DNA of 13,573 nt, from positions 1-13,573 of the forward strand of contig JAPTJF010000789.1 of the NCBI GenBank assembly GCA_029339195.1. Reading direction: 5' to 3'. The DNA is from Micractinium sp. NFX-FRZ. Its lineage: Eukaryota; Chlorophyta; Trebouxiophyceae; Chlorellales; Chlorellaceae. Position 1 is the first letter of the stretch, and every line of letters begins with the position of its first letter. Below are positions 1-6,139 of this stretch, in pieces. The notes beneath the pieces are model-generated. The model searched no databases and had not been told where the DNA came from. It saw only the letters and a program-made list of their open reading frames with translations. The position numbers were made by a program, and so were the translations under genes.

Positions 1-1
1 C

Positions 2-774
2 TGGCTGGTGCAGAAGGGCTACTGCCGCTACACCTGCGGCCTGTGCGGCATCGACGTGGCCACCGCCATCTGCCTGGAGGATCCGCAGGCCGGCACCCAG
101 TCCACCGGCGAGGCGCTGCCAGGTGGGTGCTGCGTGTTTTGAAGGGCAGTGTGGATCTGGGTGCTGGGGTGGCGGGCGGCTAGTGGACAGCTGGCACATG
201 GGTGCTGCCAGCCTGGGTTGGATGCTGAGTTGGATGCTGCTGCACAGGTGGGTGCTGCCTGTAAGGCAGCTGCACTTCTCCTTCGTTGCATGCCCCCTGC
301 CACTGTGGGCTTACTAAATACTGCCCCCCCTTTGGCTGGCCTACCTTCCTGCAGCACCCGTGAACGGCACCGCCGACGCCAGCGCGTCCGCCGACGCGGC
401 CACCACGGCAGCACCCACCACCACCGCCTCCGACGCCGGCGCTGCCGGCACCGCTGCCACCCAGGCAGTGGACACCCCTGCTGCTGCCGGTGCCACGGCA
501 AATGCTGACGCTACTGCAACCGCTGCCGACGGGAGCTCTGCCACCTCCACTGCCAGCGCATTCGCCGGAGCAATGGTGGGCGGGTGGCAGGGACTTGAGG
601 TGGGGTGAGGAAGTTGTGGGTGCCGTTGCCCATTCTCTGTGCGTCGCACGGCTGCCCTCCCGTCGCCCCCTCCAAGTCTGAGCTTGTCCTCCGGCCCCTC
701 CTTCTGAGCCCCACTGCTGAGTCTTCTGTCTGCCACCACTGCCTCTGCTGCTGCAGGGTCCAGCCACCCCCTGA
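2..774 (+). CDS. 3' end of a gene with a Cys motif and an Ala/Thr-rich tail; function unknown
   Basis: This is the 3' part of a gene that begins before the window. Exons are 2-122, 355-575 and 757-774, with introns GTGGGT..CAG and GTGGGC..CAG; a TACTAAAT branch-point-like word lies at 312-319. The first exon reads WLVQKGYCRYTCGLCG, whose C-x3-C-x2-C spacing resembles the end of ShKT-like or other small disulfide modules on secreted or cell-wall proteins. About 75 residues follow, dominated by Ala, Thr, Ser, Asp and Gly, like a glycosylated linker or tail. The end is uncertain: splicing at 576/756 gives a stop at 772-774, while retaining that intron gives a stop at 606-608. Both lie upstream of the poly(A) signal. 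I do not recognise the full protein; an extracellular location is inference from the Cys motif and tail. Confidence 0.5.
233..262 (+). repeat. Copy of the exon end plus splice donor inside intron 1 of the left-edge gene
   Basis: The segment repeats bases 110-137, the exon end plus donor. Fourteen bases, CAGGTGGGTGCTGC, are identical at 120-133 and 245-258, and the preceding GA.GC.GCTGC also matches. The donor GTGGGT is intact in the copy at 248. Confidence 0.75.
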
Positions 775-942
775 TCCTGCCGGCGAGCCTGGCAGCGCCA
801 CGGCAGTGGTGCGGGCCCGGAAGCAAGCGGCCGGTGCAGCCCGCATGCGCCTTACACCCAACTCCGCAGCAATGCATATCCGCTACGCTTTCACACTTCA
901 ACACTGTCTCCATATATGCCTGCATTCTCATCAACTCTTAAA

Positions 943-947
943 TGTAA
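943..947 (+). terminator. TGTAA poly(A) signal of the left-edge gene
   Basis: TGTAA, the usual green-algal poly(A) signal, lies 168 bases after the preferred stop at 772-774 in an AT-richer stretch that contrasts with the surroundings. Cleavage would fall near 957-965. Confidence 0.6.
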
Positions 948-960
948 TTATATGACACAG

Positions 961-1640
961 CATTGCACCGGGGATGCCCATGGAAGGCCACAAGCATGCG
1001 CAGAGAAATAACATTGGGCCAGACGCTTGCGGCTGTTTCCACCTACCGTGTCTTCTGTCTGTCAGCGGCTGCATGCCTGCCTCGTACGCTTGGCTTGCCT
1101 TGCTGCTGGGCTTGCCTGCTGCCAAGCGCGAACTGGCCCCTCTCCGTGTGGGAGGCGCACGGCGGCACGCTGCTGCTGCCTGGGCGCAAAAGCCGCCAGC
1201 AGTGGTGTTGTTTGCAAGGCGTGCCGCTCCAGCGGGCTGGGTGCTTGAGCGGCTGCTCAGGCAGGCTCAGGCAGGCGGCACCGCGCTGCGCAGCAGCTCC
1301 AGTAAGCAAGCATGCGAGGGCTTTCCCTCTTCGGCGGGCGCCCTCTCTTTGCTGCTCCTCCGTGCCGTGCCGTCCTCCGCCCCTTGCCTGCTCTGCCTCG
1401 TGCACGATGTCTGTTCGAACACAGGGGGAGAAGAGTTTGTGCACCACGCCGGTGCTGACCGGCCGGATGCAGGCTGGCCAGACTCTTGCTGTGCATGCTG
1501 TGGTCAGGGCAGGCGGGTTTGCTGTTCAATTCTGCTGTCTTCCAGCCGAAGGGCGATACGTGAGCGATCACAGAGCGGCATAGGCCCGATGGTATGGCAG
1601 CAGCCTGGAGATGTGGCACTGCGTGAAGGAGAAGGAGAAG
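961..1640. other. Stretch with no supported gene between convergent genes
   Basis: Open frames cross this stretch on both strands, but their translations are Cys/Arg/Ala/Leu-rich composition artefacts with no recognisable motif. It is either intergenic or the long 3' UTR of the minus-strand DCL-type gene. Small tandem words (CTCAGGCAGG near 1256-1275) are the only structure I see. Confidence 0.5.
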
Positions 1641-1658
1641 CAGAAGGGGTAGCAAGGA

Positions 1659-1663
1659 ATACA
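1659..1663 (-). terminator. Possible variant poly(A) signal (TGTAT) of the DCL-type gene
   Basis: No minus-strand TGTAA occurs between the stop at 1722 and base 961. TGTAT (ATACA on the plus strand) lies 58 bases after the stop and is the closest variant. The nearest true TGTAA on this strand is at 856-852, which would make a 3' UTR of about 870 bases overlapping the convergent neighbour. Confidence 0.25.
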
Positions 1664-1721
1664 AAGAGCACACAAGGAAGAACAACAAAGGAGAAAGAGC
1701 GGGTGACCAGCAATGGCGGCC

Positions 1722-3039
1722 TCAGTGGCGGCCCCGGCCGCGTCCGCCCCGCCCGCCCCGCCCGCCGCGACCCCCGCGCCCGCCGCGTCCACCCCGCCCG
1801 CCGCGCCCGCCGCCCGACTTGCTGCCCGCCTTGACGCCGCTGCTGTTGGTCATCTCCTTGGCCAGCTCTGGGAACAGAGTGGCCAGGCACTTGCGGTACG
1901 ACACGTCCTCATCGCTGCCGTCCTCGTGGATGAGGAAGAAGCAGGCGGTGACGGCCGACCCAATCTCCACCTCCCGGATCTGCACCGCCTTTACGCCGCC
2001 CTCCAGCTGCGGGCAGGGTGCCGGGAGCAGGGGCAAGGGCAGGGCGGGGTGTGAGCAGGGCACAGGCTGCACAGAAAGATGGGCTGCAGGATTGTGCGTG
2101 ACGCTAGCTGCTGCCGCTGGGGAGTGAGGGCCAGGCAGCACACAGTGCGTGAGGCACAGCTGCGTGAGAGCACCGGCCAGCGGCTGCTAGCGACACGCAA
2201 ACACAGCTGGCGTCGCTGTCCGCTGTGCTGCCCTGCCCAAGCATGCGCAGTGCCTCCGCTTCTGTATGCATAAGCACAGGGCAGCCAGTGGTGGCGATTG
2301 AGCGTGCGCGCCGCCGCACAGTGGTTCCCCTGAACGGGGAGGCTGCCTGTCTGCCCCTCACCTTGCGGGCAGCGTCGGGGTGCCCCTTCCGGATGAGCTC
2401 GTGCACCATGTGGAACTCGTACTGCAGGCAGGCAGGGTTGGCCGGAAGCGGGCGGGGCAGGTGCGGAGGGCGGTCAGGCGGGGCCTACGGCAGGCACGCA
2501 TCAGACGAAGCCGATGCTTCCAGTAGCGCAGCGCAGCTCAAACGACTGTGGCATGCACAGCCGCATGCGCGAGGCAGAAAAGGCAGGCTGCAGCAACCCA
2601 TATGCCCTCGCACTCTGCCTGGCCTGCCGCCAGCGCTGCCTGCCGCCACTTTACCGCCGCTGCCACCAGCCCTCCCCAGAGCCCCCCTGCTCACGTCATT
2701 CAGGTTTTGGTACTTGCGCAGCTTCCCGATCAGGCCGTGGAAGTACTCCTTGGCAGCCTTGCCGCTGGCAAAGGTCTTGTACCCGATCTCCACCGGCGCC
2801 CGAGGCTCTGCTTTCGCTTCCCCATCGGCTGCTGCTGCTTCTCCACTCTCGTCTGCTGCTGCCGCGCCCTCATCGCCCGCCGCTGCTTCTGCGGCGCCCT
2901 CCTCCGTCTTGACAAGCTTGGCTGGCTGCTCTTCGCCCTCCCCCGCCTCTGCATCCGCCTTGCGCTTGTTGCTAGGCTGCTCCGCTGCTGGGGCCGCTTC
3001 CTGCTCCATTGCCACTGCCACCTCCGCCTCGGCGCTCAT
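1722..3039 (-). CDS. DCL/DOMINO-type DUF3223 domain protein with C-terminal RGG tail
   Basis: Exons on the minus strand are 3039-2695, 2421-2362 and 2006-1722 (345, 60 and 285 bases), all joined in phase 0 with GTGAGC/GTGAGG donors and CAG acceptors. They give 229 residues. Residues 1-80 are acidic and Ala-rich, with NKRK (24-27) and a second basic patch near 41-44 that could be nuclear localisation signals. Residues 83-180 form the DCL domain (DUF3223): EIGYKTF, KLRKYQNL, GHPDAARK, GGVKAVQIR, ACFFL and the signature SYRKC (171-175). Residues 203-228 are an RGG/GAR tail. In plants this family includes DCL, needed for plastid rRNA maturation, and DOMINO1, a nuclear/nucleolar protein. The basic patches and RGG tail favour a nucleolar, RNA-binding role here (inference). 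The start chosen is the last in-frame Met before conserved sequence; an upstream in-frame ATG at 3135 would add 32 residues. Confidence 0.87.
1728..1805 (-). repeat. RGG (GAR) coding repeat
   Basis: A tandem nine-base CGN-GGN-GGN unit encodes about seven consecutive RGG triplets ending in RGRH at the C-terminus of the DCL-type protein. GAR tails of this kind occur on fibrillarin and nucleolin, where they bind RNA and are methylated on Arg. The DNA is almost pure G/C and could expand or contract. Confidence 0.9.
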
Positions 3040-3427
3040 TGCGGGCTGCGGTGTATGCAACTGTTGGTCAATTCGGTGTGAGAACGCTGAGCAGAGTCGA
3101 CAGGGTGCAATGGGGCGGCGGCGCAATGCATGCATGCTCTTGACGACAGCTCTCCCCCTTCTTCCTGCCACCTCGGCGACCCCTTGCGCGCCCTGGCGGC
3201 TCCTCCCCACCACGAGCACATCGGCATCAATACACATTCATCAGCCTCAGCACTGCCCGTCCAGCAAGCCCCAGCAGCCGCTGGCCGTGCATGCTCGCAG
3301 CTGGGCATCTCCACAGCTGCCGCTCGAGCTTGAGACCCTACGCATCGGTCTTCCTCTTCTGGGTTTAAGGCCAGCCCCCATTGCCGCGCACCGGCCGACT
3401 TCCTGCCAGTGTGCCGCTCAGGGCACA
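3040..3427. promoter_or_regulatory. Shared promoter interval between divergent DCL-type and RPA43 genes
   Basis: 388 bases separate the two start codons, so both promoters and both 5' UTRs lie here. I see no convincing TATA box. A GGGTTTAA word (3361-3368) and ACCCTA (near 3336) loosely resemble the telo-box (AAACCCTA) common in plant promoters of ribosome-biogenesis genes; neither is exact. A CATGCATGCA palindromic run lies at about 3127-3136, on the DCL side. Confidence 0.6.
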
Positions 3428-5163
3428 ATGGAGGGCCTGGAGCGCCTGCGCACCAAATTTAAGATCGACCTGCACCCCAGCAAGCTAGCAAGCGCCAATG
3501 AAGGCGTGCGGGCCCACCTGTCCTCGCTGCTGCTGCGGTGAGCGGCGGCAGCGCTGGCAGCAGCGGCGGCAGCTGGGAGAGCGTGCACGCTGTCCCGTAT
3601 GTTATGATTGACTGCATCAGTGCGCGGCATGCCAGACAGATGCAGCTGTAAGCAGTGCAGCCTCACACAAGGGTGGCCCTGCAGCGCGCCGCTACGCCAA
3701 CGCGACACCGCTCCCTGCCTGTGCCCGCCCGCCTGCCTTCCTCTGCCTCTCACCACGCCTCTTGCCTGCTGCGTGAATGCTGCAGGTACAATGAGGACCT
3801 GGAAGGGGTGCTGCTGTCGTACCGCAACGAGCGGGTGCTCACCAGCCAGGCCTCCATCCACCCCTACTTCCCTTATGTGCGGGTCGAGGTGCTGGCAGAC
3901 GTGGTGCTCTTCCGCCCGCAGCCAGGCATGCGGCTAGGTGCGCATCAACATTCGCCGTGCCCGGCGCTGCACAATGGGATGGCTGCTGGGGCAGCTGTGC
4001 GTGGCGCAGTGATCACGGCTTGCGGGATCCCCGGCAGCAGCAGCGCGCCAGCTGGTGTGATGCAGCCGCATGGTGCGGCTGGCTGATGGCGCGCTGCTCT
4101 AGATCTGCAGATCGTGTGCGAAGCAGATCTGCTCTGCACACGTTGAGCCCCCTGGCCTCCTCTTCTGCCGCCCGCTGCCGTTACCTGCTGAAGCCATGTA
4201 TCTGCCCCCACCCCCGCTGCTTGCCTGCAGTGGGCACCGTGAACAAGGTGGGGCCCGACTACCTGGGGCTCCTGGTGCTGGGCTTCATGAATGCAGCCGT
4301 GGCAGCAGACCGCATCCGACCAGAGTTCCGGGTCCGCCTCGCGGTGAGCGCCCCCGCCTGGCCCCGCTGCGCCTGGCTGCATGCCCTGCTATGCTGCACC
4401 CTCACGAGCACGTATTTGACGGCAAGCGTGCTGGCAGCCCGGTGTTCCTGCTCCCCGCGCCTGCTTATTGTCGCAGCCTGACCCACACTGCCTGCCTGCC
4501 TGCCCGCCTGCCTGAGTGCTGCAGGAGCACTGCTGGGCCAGCAGCAAGGCGGCAGCGCACCGGCTGGAGGTGGGCACCAAGGTGCACTTTGACGTGGCAG
4601 CGGTGCGTCGCCACGGCGCCTTTGTCAGCATCGCCGGCTCGCTGCAGGAGCCGGGCACGGGGGCCGAGGGCTTTGCCAAGCCGCCAAAGCGCGGGGCAGA
4701 GGCGGCAGCGGCCAGAAAACAGCAGCAGCAGGGGCAGCAGCAGCAGCAGCAGCAGCAGCAGGGCCAGCCGCAGCTGCAAGAGCAGCCAGGAGAGAAGAAG
4801 AAGAAGAAGAAGAAGAAGGACAAGAAGCGGCAGCGGCAAGAGGAGCCAGCGGCGGCGGCGCCGGCAGCGCAGCAGCAGCAGCCGCAGGCGCAGCATCCAG
4901 CAGCAGCGGCGGACGCGCCGCAGGAGGCGGCATCAGGCAAGAAGGGGAAGAAGGGCAAGCAGCAGGCGACAGCAGCAGCACCGGCACCGGCGGCCGCTGC
5001 GGCACCTGCAGCGCCTGCAGAGGGCAGCAAGAAGAAGAAAGACAAGAAGCGGAAAGCGGAGGATGCAGGGACGCCAGCAGCGGAAGCAGCAGCAGCAGCA
5101 GCCAATGGCAGTGTGGAGCAGCAGCCGAAGAAGAAGAAGAAGAAGCAGAGGGGCGGTGCATGA
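3428..5163 (+). CDS. RPA43: DNA-directed RNA polymerase I subunit RPA43
   Basis: Exons are 3428-3537, 3786-3937, 4231-4343 and 4525-5163, joined in consistent phase to give 337 residues. Introns use GTGAGC or GTGCGC donors and CAG acceptors. RPA43 with its partner forms the Pol I stalk, the counterpart of Rpb7/Rpb4, and helps recruit the initiation factor for rRNA transcription in the nucleolus. Residues 1-87 correspond to the N-terminal SHS2-like fold: YNEDLEGVLLSY, then VRVEVLADVVLFRPQPG, comparable to the family's 'ADFVIFCPEPG' strand. Residues 88-170 are the OB/S1-like domain, beginning VGTVNKVGPDYLGLLVLGFMN and ending near HGAFVSIAGSL. From about 171 the protein is low complexity: poly-Gln (191-204), eight Lys in a row (216-223), then Ala-rich segments with further Lys runs. 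This tail resembles the Lys-rich C-terminus of animal RPA43 and probably acts as a nucleolar signal. The start is supported by the lack of conserved sequence upstream. Confidence 0.87.
4101..4130. repeat. Inverted repeat in RPA43 intron 2
   Basis: AGATCTGC (4101-4108) and its reverse complement GCAGATCT (4123-4130) could form an eight-base-pair hairpin with a 14-base loop. No function is evident. Confidence 0.5.
4720..4818 (+). repeat. CAG and AAG trinucleotide repeats within the RPA43 coding tail
   Basis: Four CAG units (4720-4731) and nine (4735-4761) encode Gln; eight AAG units (4795-4818) encode Lys. Shorter AAG runs recur near 5029-5043 and 5128-5144. Pure codon runs suggest slippage and length variation between strains. 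Confidence 0.9.
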
Positions 5164-5206
5164 GCCTGTGCGCCGCCTGCGGGCCATGTTGTTCTCTCCC
5201 ATTGTG

Positions 5207-5211
5207 TGTAA
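5207..5211 (+). terminator. TGTAA poly(A) signal of RPA43
   Basis: TGTAA lies 43 bases after the RPA43 stop codon, the expected position for a green-algal poly(A) signal, giving a 3' UTR of only about 60 bases. Confidence 0.75.
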
Positions 5212-6096
5212 CCTGTTCTGAGCCCCGCAGCCCCACTCACACCCGGCTTATGGTCAAGGGTATGCCGCCATCAAGCCATGGCCATTGGATTTAGAACAGG
5301 GGACCCGTTCTCCAGTCCTGACCTTGCCAAACACACGCCAGCACAGCCGGCTCATGCCACCCAGTGTGTTCCGAGGTTTGCATTGCGTGCTGTGCCGCCT
5401 CCAGCGCTACCGTCTGTGTTGAGTAATGCCGCAGGGAGCAGCCCACTCAGCGTTGAGAGGCGGCCTTGCCAGGTTGTGACTGTTGGCTGCGCACTGCTTT
5501 GCCTGGGCGTTCCACGCGGGTGGGCAAATTCCACCGAGGCTCCAGCTGGGCATTGCCCCGGGGCGGCAGCCTGCCCGGCCAAACCGAACCGAGAACTGCG
5601 CAGGTACACATAGGAGTTTGCCCGCTTTGCCTGTCGAAAACAACCAACAAGGAGTGCGCCGCCGGCTGCATGCCCCTGCTGCTGCCGCAGCCTGGCACCG
5701 CCTCTTACGCCCGCGTCGGGCGATGCGCACAAGAGCTGCTGGGATGCAGCTCCTCGCACCACAACTGTCTGCTACACCAACTCTGAACGGGTTGCATTGC
5801 TGTCTGTGGGGAAGATGGCGAGGCCTGCAGTAGCTCCCGCCGCCGCTCCCCACCTGCCGTCTGCCGCCAGTGGGTTCAGCAGTGCGCCTTGGGCGCCGAA
5901 GGACCGCGGCGCCGCTCCCGCGCCTGCATCGGTGCTTCGCCAACGCTCCCAGACTGTAGGCGAGTGACAAAGCGGCAGGGGCAGGGGGCACTGGTCACTG
6001 CCACCTGGGTCCCCTGGCACGGGGCTCTTGCCATCATCACGCTGGGCCGGCCCCGCAACGCCCTCTCTTACCGAGCACACCCCGGTGCTCGTATCC
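5212..6096 (+). promoter_or_regulatory. Upstream region of eEF2
   Basis: About 900 bases between the RPA43 poly(A) signal and the eEF2 start. Open frames of up to 194 codons cross it on both strands but show no family motifs. A 50-codon frame (ATG at 5815, stop at 5965-5967) is the only one with a promising start context (AAGATGG). No TATA box is obvious. A 5' UTR intron cannot be excluded. Confidence 0.5.
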
Positions 6097-6103
6097 TCTT
6101 TCT
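6072..6103 (+). promoter_or_regulatory. Candidate eEF2 transcription start: hairpin plus TCT-type pyrimidine initiator
   Basis: CGAGCAC (6072-6078) pairs perfectly with GTGCTCG (6085-6091). The pyrimidine stretch CCTCTTTCTCT follows, and it contains TCTTTCT (6097-6103), which fits the YC(+1)TTTYY initiator of animal ribosomal-protein and translation-factor genes. A start at C6098 would give a 42-base 5' UTR beginning with a pyrimidine run, as in TOP mRNAs. Use of this motif in green algae is inference. Confidence 0.3.
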
Positions 6104-6139
6104 CTGCCCCTGTTGGCTGCGTAAGAAGAAGCGGCCAAG

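Noticed and set aside
757..955. Alternative reading frame after the intron 2 acceptor of the left-edge gene
   Set aside because: It would require a different junction phase and would stop at 953-955, after the TGTAA poly(A) signal, which is inconsistent with a normal 3' end.
1411..1424. CTGTTCGAACACAG, resembling a tRNA T-arm
   Set aside because: No acceptor stem, D-arm or anticodon arm can be placed around it, and the T-stem pairing is wrong at the loop-closing position.
974..1834. 286-codon plus-strand open frame
   Set aside because: No recognisable motif, Cys/Arg/Ala-rich, and its end is antisense to the RGG repeat. Long chance frames are expected in such GC-rich DNA.
2225..3541. 438-codon plus-strand open frame running into RPA43 exon 1
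   Set aside because: It is antisense to the DCL-type coding exons for most of its length and shows composition-driven Ser/Ala/Pro/Leu sequence. Only its last 38 codons, from 3428, are real RPA43.
4389..5240. 283-codon minus-strand frame rich in Cys, Phe and Ala
   Set aside because: It is the antisense of the CAG/AAG repeats and Ala-rich tail of RPA43.
5407..5991. 194-codon minus-strand frame upstream of eEF2
   Set aside because: No conserved features; Arg/Ala/Gly-rich composition typical of chance frames here.
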